A DNA stretch of 59,056 nucleotides. Origin: Oribacterium sp. WCC10. GTDB lineage: Bacteria > Bacillota > Clostridia > Lachnospirales > Lachnospiraceae. Both the position numbers and the translations under genes were made by a program. The stretch lies in the NCBI RefSeq assembly GCF_900113415.1, contig NZ_FOPH01000020.1:1-59056 (forward strand), in the 5' to 3' direction. The notes beneath the pieces are model-generated. The model worked only from the letters and a program-made list of their open reading frames with translations. It did not search any database and had not been told where the DNA came from. Positions within the stretch are counted from its first letter, which is position 1. Each line of letters starts with the position of its first letter. Shown piece after piece: positions 41,720 through 50,414 of the stretch.

Positions 41720-42508
41720 TCAGCAAATCGGTTGAAAGAGTCCCAGCATCTCACAGGCATTATATATTCCATCTTTATCTACATCATCGGTAACATAATC
41801 CGCCAGTTCCTTAAGCTCCGGAATAGCATTACCCATAGCAACTTTTGTCCAATCATCCGTAAACATGGAAATATCATTTCCTGAATCTCCAAACACTACC
41901 ACGTCTTTATAGTCCGCATGGAAATAATCCATTACCTTCTTTATACCAACAGATTTATACGCCGGCTCAATGAATATATAATTATCGTGAAATCTGTACC
42001 GGGGAAGCTTCTTCAATGCCGGCAGTGACTTTTCTTCCTCACTATTGCAGGCAACATACGCTTTATAGATTTTATCATAGTCCTTCGGATCAAGATTCTT
42101 TACGATTTTCTGCTTCATATATATGTCCTGCGTAGCATTTTTAAATCTGCCATCAGGCACTAGTCGGGTATCAGAATTATCAACTTGTATTCCCCACGGA
42201 AACCCGTTTTCCTGACATTCCTTTACAAGTGCTACAATATTTTCCTTTGGAAGTGGTTTGATCCCCAGAAGTACATTGTGTATAGTTACGCCATATCCCC
42301 CATCGCTCACCATATTTTCAAATCCTAATTCCTTCATTACATCGACAGCAAGTGCCTGCGCTCTTCCGGTGGCTATACACAAAAAGTGCCCTGCTTTTCT
42401 GAGTTTTTTAAGTGCAAGCTGTGCTGACTCAGGAATATAAAAATTTTCATATCCTCCTGCTGCCAAAGTCCCATCTATATCAAAAAATAAATACCTTTTT
42501 CTATTCAT
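41720..42508 (-). CDS. Cof-type HAD-superfamily phosphatase
   Basis: 262 residues from ATG 42508 (GAGGAG upstream). Motif I LFFDIDGTLA, motif II IATGRA, motif III lysine in KSVGIKKV, motif IV FGDSGNDISMF. C2-type cap in the middle. Dephosphorylates sugar phosphates or nucleotides. Divergent from a DeoR regulator that may control it. Confidence 0.93.
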   Translation of the reverse strand: MNRKRYLFFDIDGTLAAGGYENFYIPESAQLALKKLRKAGHFLCIATGRAQALAVDVMKELGFENMVSDGGYGVTIHNVLLGIKPLPKENIVALVKECQENGFPWGIQVDNSDTRLVPDGRFKNATQDIYMKQKIVKNLDPKDYDKIYKAYVACNSEEEKSLPALKKLPRYRFHDNYIFIEPAYKSVGIKKVMDYFHADYKDVVVFGDSGNDISMFTDDWTKVAMGNAIPELKELADYVTDDVDKDGIYNACEMLGLFQPIC

Positions 42509-42614
42509 GTAGATCACTCCTCTTCTTTAACTTGGGAATTCCTTCTGTAGCATAAGAAATTTCTTATTCTTCGTGTACAGAATAACACATGTACAAACAA
42601 GTTTTAATGTTTAT

Positions 42615-42657
42615 TCATGTTTAATTTCATAGTTTTTATGTTATATTTATGTTTAAT
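42615..42657. promoter_or_regulatory. Direct repeats in the HAD/deoR intergenic region
   Basis: TCATGTTTAAT (42615) and TTATGTTTAAT (42647), 32 bp apart, i.e. three helical turns. DeoR/GlpR-type proteins often bind short direct repeats. The 248-bp gap must hold both promoters. Confidence 0.5.
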
Positions 42658-42756
42658 CAAACACTAATTATATTTTCATCAAGTCGAAACCATCCAGACC
42701 TTAGGCCCGGCAAGCAGTTTTAAACCGTATATCCAGCTATTGAGAGGAGAAATCAT

Positions 42757-43545
42757 ATGGAACAGACAACTGAACTAAACGGCATTGTACGCCGCGAGAA
42801 AATTTACGACATCATAAAAGAAACCACGACCGTTAATGTAAAAGAACTTTCAACTCATTTCGCCGTATCGGATATGACAATAAGACGAGACCTGCACATC
42901 ATGGAAGAACAAGGTATACTTACCGTTCATTATGGAGGCGCGACCCTCAGGCGTCGGAGTTTGGCTCTCCATTCATTTGATATGCGAAAAGAAGATTTTT
43001 ATGAAGAAAAAATATCCATTGCGAAACGTGCTGCAGAATTAATCAAAGAAAACGATGTTATTTATCTCGATCCCAGTACCACTGTACTTTTAATGACGCA
43101 TTTCCTCCCGCCTCTTCATATAACGGTAGTTACAAGTTCCTTGCCTGTTATGGAGGAATGTGCACACAATCCCTACGTAAATCTATTCATTGCTCCCGGA
43201 AAATATCATGCCGAATACGGAGGAGCAATGAATACAGAAACCATGATGTATTTATCAGGTTTTCATTTTACGTCTGCATTTCTTGGTACCGGTTTTATAG
43301 ATACCGTATATGGAGTGACCAGCACGGAGATAGACTGTTCCATAAAACAAGCTGTGATGCGAAATTCCGAAAAAACCATCCTACTGGTTGACCATTCCAA
43401 ATTCGGGCATCGTGTAATGAAAAAATTCGGAGATATAAGCGATTTTTTTACAATTATCACAGATTCCGGGATAGATCAAAAAGACGAGCGAGCCATACTT
43501 CAACAAAATGTAAAGCTCCAAATCTGCGATATGTTTTCAATTTAA
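42757..43545 (+). CDS. DeoR/GlpR-family regulator
   Basis: 262 residues. HTH ~12-60 (NVKELSTHFAVSDMTIRRDL), then a DeoR sensor domain with YLDPSTTVLLM and GTGFIDTVYGVTS, DHSKFGH. Sensors of this type bind phosphosugars. GAGAGGAG upstream. Divergent HAD phosphatase is the likely target. Confidence 0.93.
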   Translation: MEQTTELNGIVRREKIYDIIKETTTVNVKELSTHFAVSDMTIRRDLHIMEEQGILTVHYGGATLRRRSLALHSFDMRKEDFYEEKISIAKRAAELIKENDVIYLDPSTTVLLMTHFLPPLHITVVTSSLPVMEECAHNPYVNLFIAPGKYHAEYGGAMNTETMMYLSGFHFTSAFLGTGFIDTVYGVTSTEIDCSIKQAVMRNSEKTILLVDHSKFGHRVMKKFGDISDFFTIITDSGIDQKDERAILQQNVKLQICDMFSI

Positions 43546-43607
43546 TAGCGAGATACGTTTTCGGTAGTCTTAGTAGTAACCCATCTTTTTATATACACAT
43601 TCCCCCC

Positions 43608-43648
43608 AAAAAATGGCTTTGAAACAAATGATTTCACAGCCATTTTCT
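43608..43648. terminator. Bidirectional terminator between deoR and the next minus-strand remnant
   Basis: AAATGGCT (43611) pairs with AGCCATTT (43638) and TGAAA with TTTCA inside; TTTTCTCTT follows on plus and TTTTTTGGGG on minus. Confidence 0.75.
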
Positions 43649-43664
43649 CTTATGCAAAAATTAT

Positions 43665-44199
43665 TTATTTTTCATCTGATGAAATTGAGTCATCTGATTC
43701 AGAATCATCTGAAATTAACGCTACTTCTTCATATTCTTCTGCAAGGAATGTCTCCCTTTTCATATTCTGGAGCTTATATATGAAAGAACAGTTCTCATGA
43801 AGCTCAATGTCTAAAAACTGACACATTCCAACAATCCGGCCGACCGATGAATGTGAGGTCCCGTAATCATCCTCAGCGATTGAAAGAATTTCCTCAGCAC
43901 TAATGATACGGAATCGTTTTAGCTGGTTATATTCATTCTTGTGGTAAACTTTGTAGAGATTTTTAATGAGCTCAATACAGTATTATTCATCTCCAAGCTT
44001 TGCGCCGTTATAGATAAGCCTTAAGATACTGTTTTGTATCGCGTCAATCGGTTTGCTTGTTTGGAATGACTTATGTGATATTAATACATCATGGTTTTTT
44101 CTTTTCCGGAAGTCTGTTATAGATCAAAATAGAATTGTGTTACCGCTAAGCCACACATTACCATCATAATATCCAAGTATGATTTCCTGGGAATCATCT
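43665..44199 (-). pseudogene. Broken hypothetical gene with two in-frame stops
   Basis: One frame read from ~44199: ILGYYDGNVWLSGNTILF, TGA, HDVLISHKSFQTSKPIDAIQ, TAA (at ~43981-43985), then KNLYKVYHKNEYNQLKRFRI, AEDDYGTSHSSVGRIVGMCQ and an acidic end at 43665. The TSHSSVGRIVGMC segment resembles a helix-turn-helix. Family not recognised. Confidence 0.55.
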
Positions 44200-44211
44200 C
44201 AAAAAAACAAC

Positions 44212-44688
44212 TCACAATTCTTTAATAAAAAATCTGTTCATGGTGCTGTGCACTACTTCTTTGGGGCGGTCTATTTCTCTATATCCCTTCTTTTCATAGA
44301 TATGTATCGCAGCCTTAAGATTATCATGCGTCTCAAGATATGAAATCTTATATCCTGCGTCTCGCATCCTGTCTTCAATGAAGTCTATAAGCTCGTAACC
44401 AATTCCGGATCCTTTCGCTGAATCCTTAAGATATAGTTTCTGCAGCTCGGCAGCATATTTTATTGGTTCAAATCTGTCATAACCAATTCCACCAATAACC
44501 TCACCATAATCATCTTCGATAACAAAGTATCTTCGCTTGTCATTTCCATAGTAATCGCTGAGATGATCTAATCCCGCGTCATAATATACTGTTCCGGGAA
44601 TATCAAGATTAAACTGTTTCAGGTTATTCCTAACCAGCGCTGCGACTGCAGCATTATCTGTTTCTGTCATTTCTCTGATTTTAATCAT
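44212..44688 (-). CDS. GNAT-family N-acetyltransferase
   Basis: 158 residues from ATG 44688 (GAGG ~6 nt upstream; longer frames lack a site). ELQKLYLKDSAKGSGIGYEL and HDNLKAAIHIYEKKGYREID are the GNAT motifs. Complete. Confidence 0.88.
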   Translation of the reverse strand: MIKIREMTETDNAAVAALVRNNLKQFNLDIPGTVYYDAGLDHLSDYYGNDKRRYFVIEDDYGEVIGGIGYDRFEPIKYAAELQKLYLKDSAKGSGIGYELIDFIEDRMRDAGYKISYLETHDNLKAAIHIYEKKGYREIDRPKEVVHSTMNRFFIKEL

Positions 44689-44709
44689 AGTCATCCTCGA
44701 AGTAATAAA

Positions 44710-44745
44710 ATACGAAGCGTTAACCTGTTGATTAGCGCTTCGTAT
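44710..44745 (-). terminator. Intrinsic terminator
   Basis: ATACGAAGCG-TTAA pairs with TTAG-CGCTTCGTAT (14 bp with one G-T); TTTTATTA follows on the minus strand. It closes the 44753-45046 gene. Confidence 0.85.
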
Positions 44746-44752
44746 GGTGTTC

Positions 44753-45046
44753 TTACAGATCCACTGAAAAATCGGCATTACCGAATCCGTCAACAGTAAA
44801 GTAAATTCTCTTCTCTTCCAGATTCACGAATGTCTCAATCTTTTCAGCATGAATATACGGATGCTTAACAAGGTATTCAAGAACCTTCTTGTTGATTGTC
44901 TCTTCTGTGAACTGCTTCTTATCGAACTCAAATACAGTTCTTGTGAAGTTATAGTTCGGAACTGTTGTTTTTGGTGCTGGTTTTTCTTCCTTCTTTGGTT
45001 CTTCAACTTTTGGCTGCTCTTCAACCTTTACATCTTCATTTTCCAT
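44753..45046 (-). CDS. Acidic hypothetical protein with small C-terminal domain
   Basis: ~97 residues. Residues 1-32 are Glu/Lys/Pro-rich (EEQPKVEEPKKEEKPAPK), disordered. The rest (FEFDKKQFTEETINKKVLEY, RIYFTVDGFGNADFSVDL) recalls DUF6465-type clostridial proteins, though I am not certain. Own terminator, so a single-gene transcript. Confidence 0.6.
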   Translation of the reverse strand: MENEDVKVEEQPKVEEPKKEEKPAPKTTVPNYNFTRTVFEFDKKQFTEETINKKVLEYLVKHPYIHAEKIETFVNLEEKRIYFTVDGFGNADFSVDL

Positions 45047-45141
45047 ACTCAAATACCTTTCGTAAAAAAGACATTAACTTATCTTTTTTAATTATAAACG
45101 AAATAGAACTCATTTCTATAATGGTGGCAGTATTTTTTATT

Positions 45142-45430
45142 TTACTTCATAGCATCTTTTAACATTTCCATATACTCTTCCCGAACGCCCTCAGGTCCGG
45201 CAATCCTGATACCTCCGGCAAACTGAAATACCCATGCGTAAAATGTTCGGCTGACTGATACTTTTACAGTTGCTCGAAATGATATCCCGGTGTCACAGGA
45301 ATTATCCCTTCGCTGCCTTCTGTGTATTCGTTTGATACTGTCACTTCAAATGTGTGTTCAGGATACTTTTCCTTCAGGTATTTCTCGGCAAAAGCCTTTT
45401 CTTTCTCGACATAATTAATCTGTTTCTCGA
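45142..45430 (-). pseudogene. WYL-domain C-terminal remnant joined to another fragment
   Basis: Upstream frame INYVEKEKAFAEKYLKEKYP ends at TAA after HFEQL; a second frame from ~45300 reads GISFRATVKVSVSRTFYAWV, IRIAGPEGVREEYMEML to 45142, the typical WYL-regulator C-terminus. Two partial genes meet near 45300. A second, unrelated WYL piece is at 4778. Confidence 0.55.
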
Positions 45431-45442
45431 TTTAAACAACAC

Positions 45443-45637
45443 TTAAATTCTCTTGAATATTCCGCTTAATTCCTTATCCAAACACTCATCCAATATCCTC
45501 TCGGCATCTAACTCTCCAAATCCATGATAGAACTCTTCAGCAACACCTCCCGTAATAGCACCTATAGTGTCTGTATCACAAGTAAGACTTAAGACATTTC
45601 TTATGAAGCTTGCACCTTTAACTGCCATAACAATCAT
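45443..45637 (-). pseudogene. ADP-ribosylglycohydrolase C-terminal fragment
   Basis: 64 codons with LTCDTDTIGAITGGVAEEFY, the metal-binding DxDT end of the ADPRH/DraG family; the first ~200 residues are missing. Yet it has AAGGAGGAG within the VWA gene end and a start that overlaps the VWA stop, as an intact gene would. Confidence 0.75.
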
Positions 45638-46320
45638 CTCCTCCTTTGAGTTCTCTCACGCTTCTTATAATCATCCTTTATATCTTCATCCCATGAACTG
45701 CTGTCGAGACATTCGCTCGCCTTTGCTGCACATGGAGCCATCATCACTGAACATACTGCCTTGGAAATGCCGGCATAGACATTGGCCGTACCTGCTTCAT
45801 CACTTACATAATTGACTGCCCTTTCTTTTCGTATTCCAAACTTCTGGGCTTCTGCGTAGGCGTCGATATTGGCACCTATAAAAATAAACTCCCATCCGTA
45901 TTTCTCCTGCTGACGCTTCACCATGTTTTCGACCTGTTCCCTTGAATAACGTGAACTTGCATTTTCCATACCGTCAGTTGTGATCACAACAATAGTATTG
46001 GCAGGTCTGTCCTCATGTCGTGCATACTTGTGGACATTACCGATATGGTGAATGGCTCCGCCTACCGCATCAAGAAGCGCAGTGCATCCTCTCACGTAGT
46101 ACTGCTTATCAGTCATTTTCTCTATCTTTTCTATCGGAACTCTGTCGTGAATTACCTCGCATACGTCATCAAACAGTACTGTAGATACCAATGCTTTCTC
46201 CCCGGTCTTTTTCTGCTTCTCCATCATGGCATTGAAACCACCGATTGTATCTAATTCAAGACCTCCCATGGAACCGCTTCTGTCCAGTATGTAAACTATC
46301 TCTGTATAACCTTTACTCAT
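45634..46320 (-). CDS. VWA-domain protein
   Basis: 228 residues, von Willebrand A fold with complete MIDAS: DRSGSMGG, Thr in GCTALLDAVGG, and ITTDGMENAS. Cytosolic VWA proteins of this type appear in tellurite/stress (Ter) and ADP-ribose-linked clusters. C-terminus basic. Neighbours are an ADP-ribosylglycohydrolase fragment and a macro-domain protein. Confidence 0.88.
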   Translation of the reverse strand: MSKGYTEIVYILDRSGSMGGLELDTIGGFNAMMEKQKKTGEKALVSTVLFDDVCEVIHDRVPIEKIEKMTDKQYYVRGCTALLDAVGGAIHHIGNVHKYARHEDRPANTIVVITTDGMENASSRYSREQVENMVKRQQEKYGWEFIFIGANIDAYAEAQKFGIRKERAVNYVSDEAGTANVYAGISKAVCSVMMAPCAAKASECLDSSSWDEDIKDDYKKRERTQRRR

Positions 46321-46370
46321 TATGATACCTCCTGCATAATTCGATATAATTTCAGATTTCTTTAGATGAT

Positions 46371-46440
46371 GATTCCTGCATTACCCGGACAAGATTCCTG
46401 AGTTACGCGGACAGGATTCTTGAATTATCCGGACAGAACC
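46371..46440. repeat. Three imperfect 22-bp tandem repeats
   Basis: Unit TTACSCGGACARGATTCYTG: copies at 46381-46402 and 46403-46424, partial copies on both sides. On the minus strand they read TGTCCGGATAATTCAAGAAT and similar. Multiple short terminal repeats like these resemble ends of IS21-type elements, but no transposase is present. Confidence 0.7.
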
Positions 46441-46531
46441 ATTCATGCCAATAAAATATGTTGATCTTCTGCCCCTCTGCAGCGAGGCATTTCATATCTC
46501 TTATAATAAGTATACAATTTCGCAATTTAAA

Positions 46532-46556
46532 AAAGGTAAACCCGGAGTTTACCTTT
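46532..46556 (-). terminator. Intrinsic terminator for the macro-HTH gene
   Basis: AAAGGTAAAC pairs perfectly with GTTTACCTTT around a 5-nt loop; TTTTTT follows on the minus strand. Confidence 0.85.
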
Positions 46557-46565
46557 AAAATGAAA

Positions 46566-47693
46566 TCAGTCTTTAGACAACGGATCCAAACCGTAGTCAA
46601 AGAGAACTATATCGATTTTTATAACGTTGTAATCATGCCGTTCAATGAAATACCGTACAACTGCATCAGTCTGGGATATGGGTGATAATGCATATCCCGC
46701 AACTCTCAGAAAATCAATGGTCTCATCGAGATTCAGACGAAGCCCCACAGCTAATGCCAGTACCTTTTTCTTTGATGGATTCACAGTCCCCTTCATGATC
46801 CTTGAGAAATACTGTTTTGAAATATTGGCAGCTGAATAAACCTCTGAATTCTTAAGTCCTTTCTTATTTATCAGTTTCTGCAGGTGCTTTTCGAAAGACT
46901 CTTTGTAAATACTCTTTAGCATGTCATCAAGAGATGCAGATGAAGCGAAGGCACTCTGAGATGCAAAAACATTGTTTCCAGGTAAACTTCCTGCCATTGG
47001 TAGTCTGTCAGGAGTTGAACCGGATGTCGGCAGTACATCTTTATCTTCAGTGACTGCTTCATCAGAAATCACTTCATCAAGCGACTCTTCATCCTGAACT
47101 TCCCTATAGTCCGAAGCTACCTGAGACGTCCTGTCACAGACATATTCCTCTTCCAATGTCTCAGTAACATAGTCATCATCGATATAGCTTTTGACTTCTT
47201 CTCCCAGCTCTCCGGAAATCTTTACAGACTGTTGTCCGAACACCACAAGGATGATCTCCATATCATGTTCTTCAAGAAATCCGGTGAAAGCCTCGACAGC
47301 TATCTCCATGGCAAGACGCTGCGGAAACTTATAAGTACCGGTAGCAAGAAGTGGAAATGCTATTGATTTACAGTCGTATTCTGCCGCCAGCTTCAGCGAT
47401 TTATCGTAACATGCTTTGAGAAGTTCGGCTTCACCCTCGTTGCCACCGTTCCACCATGGGCCACTTGCATGGATTATGTATCTGGCATCCAGGTCAAATG
47501 CAGGTGTAATGGCAACATCACCGGGCATAAGGACACCAATATTCTTCCTCTCAGCCAGAAGTCTGTCCCTCCCGGCAGCCGAATATATTGCAAAATCCAC
47601 TCCTCCACCGATTGTGACATCCGGATTTGCAGTGTTTACGATGGCATCGGCTTTAACTTTTGTTATAGCATTTCGGATGATTTGAAATGGCAT
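46566..47693 (-). CDS. Macro domain fused to an XRE-like HTH domain
   Basis: 375 residues. Residues 1-165: complete macro domain (DAIVNTANPDVTIGGGVDFA, IIHASGPWW, AFPLLATGTYKFP), a reader or eraser of ADP-ribose. Residues ~170-265: acidic linker. Residues ~270-345: helix-turn-helix (LINKKGLKNSEVYSAANISK, IMKGTVNPSKKKVLALAVGL). This couples ADP-ribose binding to DNA binding. Terminator directly downstream. Confidence 0.88.
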   Translation of the reverse strand: MPFQIIRNAITKVKADAIVNTANPDVTIGGGVDFAIYSAAGRDRLLAERKNIGVLMPGDVAITPAFDLDARYIIHASGPWWNGGNEGEAELLKACYDKSLKLAAEYDCKSIAFPLLATGTYKFPQRLAMEIAVEAFTGFLEEHDMEIILVVFGQQSVKISGELGEEVKSYIDDDYVTETLEEEYVCDRTSQVASDYREVQDEESLDEVISDEAVTEDKDVLPTSGSTPDRLPMAGSLPGNNVFASQSAFASSASLDDMLKSIYKESFEKHLQKLINKKGLKNSEVYSAANISKQYFSRIMKGTVNPSKKKVLALAVGLRLNLDETIDFLRVAGYALSPISQTDAVVRYFIERHDYNVIKIDIVLFDYGLDPLSKD

Positions 47694-47713
47694 GCTGACT
47701 CCTTAAATATTTT

Positions 47714-48094
47714 CTATTCATCCTCGCACTGAGATGACTGTAGCATCGGGTCTTTTTCAGGATCAATAAAAAGAAATATGATCGTTCTATATAAGCAGAA
47801 CACTGCGGCGCAAAAAATTCCGACATTAAAAAGGATATTTACTGATCCAGATAAGTTCATGGGTCTGTCAAAAAGCAAAGATATGCTAACTACTGAAAGA
47901 ACCACATAACGGATCAGATTACGTATTTTCCATGTTTTTGCGTCACTGATGGTATACGGTCTGTCACTGTAATAATAATACGGCCGACATTCCATATAAT
48001 ATTTAAATCGATGTGCTCCGATAAAAATGTGTGTACCGAATCTTGCATTTTTCCGATACGATCTGCCATGCTTGAATAATGAATATGCGTTCAT
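47714..48094 (-). CDS. Hypothetical membrane protein
   Basis: 126 residues: Tyr/Arg-rich N-terminus (YMECRPYYYYSDRPY), two hydrophobic helices (~65-82, ~90-110) and an acidic tail. Unrecognised family. Confidence 0.55.
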   Translation of the reverse strand: MNAYSLFKHGRSYRKNARFGTHIFIGAHRFKYYMECRPYYYYSDRPYTISDAKTWKIRNLIRYVVLSVVSISLLFDRPMNLSGSVNILFNVGIFCAAVFCLYRTIIFLFIDPEKDPMLQSSQCEDE

Positions 48095-48141
48095 ATTACA
48101 TTGCCATTCCTTTCCGGCCGGCTACAGTCTATCCAACTTTT

Positions 48142-48600
48142 TTATTGATCTACATAATCCCACGCATTAAAAGTCTCTTCCGTGCGCTGTTCTCCATCTG
48201 TTATGCCCTTTACAAACTCTGTGACATATGTATCTCCAGAAACAGAATCAATATAGTAACGAAGCTCAGCACCTGTATAAGACCTGAATAACACAACAAC
48301 CTGGTTATCTGTAGATGATTCTATCTCCCAATAGATAGTGTAATCACCGGATTTTACCATATCCTCAAGTTCCGGATTATTGGCAAAACAGTAGTTTTTG
48401 ATGGCTGATAATGCCTGTTCACCTGTCTCAATTTTTCGTAATGTTTCTAAAACTCCTGTCGAAGGCTCTTCAGAAGAACTCTCAATCTGTTTTTCAGTAG
48501 TAGCTGGCTCTGTCGGATCAGGTATATTATTTCCGCAAGCTATAGTTAAAGCAGTAAAAACAATGCATAGTGCAATAGTCAGTATTGTTCTCTTCATCAT
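48142..48600 (-). CDS. Small secreted lipoprotein
   Basis: 152 residues; signal peptide with lipobox LTIACG, Thr/Glu/Ser linker, then a small domain (ETGEQALSAIKNYCFANNPE, GAELRYYIDSVSGDTYVTEF) with the tail pattern of a PepSY-like fold. GGGGG upstream of the ATG. Function unknown. Confidence 0.7.
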   Translation of the reverse strand: MMKRTILTIALCIVFTALTIACGNNIPDPTEPATTEKQIESSSEEPSTGVLETLRKIETGEQALSAIKNYCFANNPELEDMVKSGDYTIYWEIESSTDNQVVVLFRSYTGAELRYYIDSVSGDTYVTEFVKGITDGEQRTEETFNAWDYVDQ

Positions 48601-48646
48601 TAATCCCCCATATCGTCATAAACTGTAGATTTTAGCGAACTTCTTA

Positions 48647-49363
48647 TCACATATTCATCCCAACTAACACAATCCCGGAAATTGCCAAAAGAATTATGAC
48701 CAGCTTTTTTACAATCCGTTCATCCAATATCTGTGAGCTCTTAATCCCGGCAAACAATCCCATAACCATAAATGGCACAAGAGCTATGGCCTGTTTCAGT
48801 GAATTAAGAGTGAAAATTCCAAGTACGGCATACATAACCATTCTTACCGTGTTTTCAAAGATGAAAACAGCACTGATGTTAGCTTTAAATTCATCTGTAG
48901 TAGTGGTTACTCTTCCAACATAAGCAGCCAGTAAAGCTCCGATTCCGAACAATCCACACAACAGACCGGATAACAGACCAATGAGGCTTAATACCAGTCT
49001 TGATTCTTTAGTCTTTCCATATTGATATTCTCTTAAAAGCATTTCTACAGCAATAAGAATGACCACTAAACCAAAAAATACTTTTAAATATCTGACTTCT
49101 GCATTCTTAAGAAGAAGCGCTCCCGGAATGCTGCCACCCAACACCAACAATGAAAGCGGAATATACACTTTCCGATCAAGCTGCTTTCGATTCCTCCAGG
49201 TCAGTATTAAATTTGTGGGGTAGCCCAGCAATAATTCAACCGGTGATATATTAACATTTGCTTCGCCAAAACCTAATACTGCTGTAAAAACCAATGTGTT
49301 TGCGAAGCCACAAAGGCCCTTTATATAGAATGCTAATACCGTAGCAAGTATCCACAAAATCAA
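48647..49363 (-). CDS. TSUP/TauE-SafE family membrane transporter
   Basis: 238 residues, about eight helices, with the repeated family motif GFGEANVNISPVELLLGYP and LLSGLLCGLFGIGALLAAYV. These proteins export sulfite, sulfoacetate or related organosulfur anions. No metabolic partner genes nearby. Confidence 0.88.
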   Translation of the reverse strand: MILWILATVLAFYIKGLCGFANTLVFTAVLGFGEANVNISPVELLLGYPTNLILTWRNRKQLDRKVYIPLSLLVLGGSIPGALLLKNAEVRYLKVFFGLVVILIAVEMLLREYQYGKTKESRLVLSLIGLLSGLLCGLFGIGALLAAYVGRVTTTTDEFKANISAVFIFENTVRMVMYAVLGIFTLNSLKQAIALVPFMVMGLFAGIKSSQILDERIVKKLVIILLAISGIVLVGMNM

Positions 49364-49405
49364 GTTAAAATCTCCTTAGCATTAATAAGACTATATGTCT
49401 TTTCA

Positions 49406-50203
49406 TTATCCCAGCATCCAGGATAAACCACGGTTCAAGTAATCATTCCAGAATGTCCAGTCATGCTTTCCCGGGCCATCTTCAAAGAAGAAATCGGCAT
49501 TTTCCTTCTTCAGGAAATCCCTAAAATCCGTATTTGCATTATACAATTCCGGAGAATCCTCAGTACCGATCGCCATATAAAGTCTCGGAATTTTCTTACC
49601 CTCTCTCTTTAACTTCTCGAATTGAACCTTAGGATTCTTATCCGATTCCATAAGTTTTGATAAATCACCAAATATATCTGTGAGCATCTCGACCGGCATA
49701 AGATTTGTAGCTGAAGCATCCGCCTTTGCTATATCATCTAAGTGTATTGCTGAAGATAAGGCAATGCACTGTGAAAATCTGTCAGGATAAGCAAATGCAG
49801 TATGAATTGCTCCATAGCCGCCCATTGATAAACCTGCAATGAGAGAATCCTCTCGATCAGAGAAGTATCCGAAAACCTTATGGATATAATCCGGCAGCTC
49901 TTCTCCTACAAATTGACAGAAATTACCGCCAACATATCCTTTATCCAGGTAGAAAGAATTACCCGTTGTTGGCATGAATACAGCAAGATTATATTGGATA
50001 GCCATCTCCTGCGCCACTCCGCCAAAAAGCCAGTCTGTATCTGTGCCGGTTAAACCATGCAAAAGTAACAGGCTTTTCGTTGGCCGTTCATAATGTTTTG
50101 GTTCTTTGACTTCTGCCATTTCAACATCATTTGGTAACACAAAAGAGAAGTTCGCATGCTGCATTATACTCTGAGCATGAAATTCCATCCTTCCACTTGC
50201 CAT
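49406..50203 (-). CDS. Esterase (EstD/feruloyl-esterase-like alpha/beta-hydrolase)
   Basis: 265 residues. LLLLHGLTGTDTDWL oxyanion region, nucleophile elbow IAGLSMGGYGA, Asp in GTEDSPEL, His in GPGKHDWTFWNDYL. No signal peptide. Acts on acetyl or feruloyl esters, or S-formylglutathione-like thioesters. Confidence 0.9.
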   Translation of the reverse strand: MASGRMEFHAQSIMQHANFSFVLPNDVEMAEVKEPKHYERPTKSLLLLHGLTGTDTDWLFGGVAQEMAIQYNLAVFMPTTGNSFYLDKGYVGGNFCQFVGEELPDYIHKVFGYFSDREDSLIAGLSMGGYGAIHTAFAYPDRFSQCIALSSAIHLDDIAKADASATNLMPVEMLTDIFGDLSKLMESDKNPKVQFEKLKREGKKIPRLYMAIGTEDSPELYNANTDFRDFLKKENADFFFEDGPGKHDWTFWNDYLNRGLSWMLG

Positions 50204-50226
50204 AATTACCTCCTTTATACCAGATC

Positions 50227-50325
50227 TTACTCTTCTATATTCGTTGCATCACTAGCGCATCCAAGTTCAAATAAGTTCCTGACTTCTCTTGCCATGTTGA
50301 AAGCATATGCGTTTTCGGTATCCAT
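50227..50325 (-). CDS. Small ORF (32 aa)
   Basis: ATG at 50325 with CGGAGG upstream, acidic peptide (NAYAFNMAREVRNLFELGCA). Strong ribosome site argues it is, or was, the start of a real gene whose 3' part was lost. It ends 24 nt before the esterase. Confidence 0.4.
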   Translation of the reverse strand: MDTENAYAFNMAREVRNLFELGCASDATNIEE

Positions 50326-50414
50326 GGTAACCTCCGGAACAGGGGTGACAGTTATAGTATCATGAGTCCCGGCTCACATTGATCTGCGAACCGGGATTCT
50401 CACAGGAGTTACAC

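Noticed and set aside
1410-44199. Stop-codon recoding to explain in-frame TGA codons
   Set aside because: TAA also interrupts frames, and intact genes in the window use TGA as a normal stop.
46371-46440. CRISPR array
   Set aside because: Units are imperfect, directly abutting with no spacers, and there are no cas genes.
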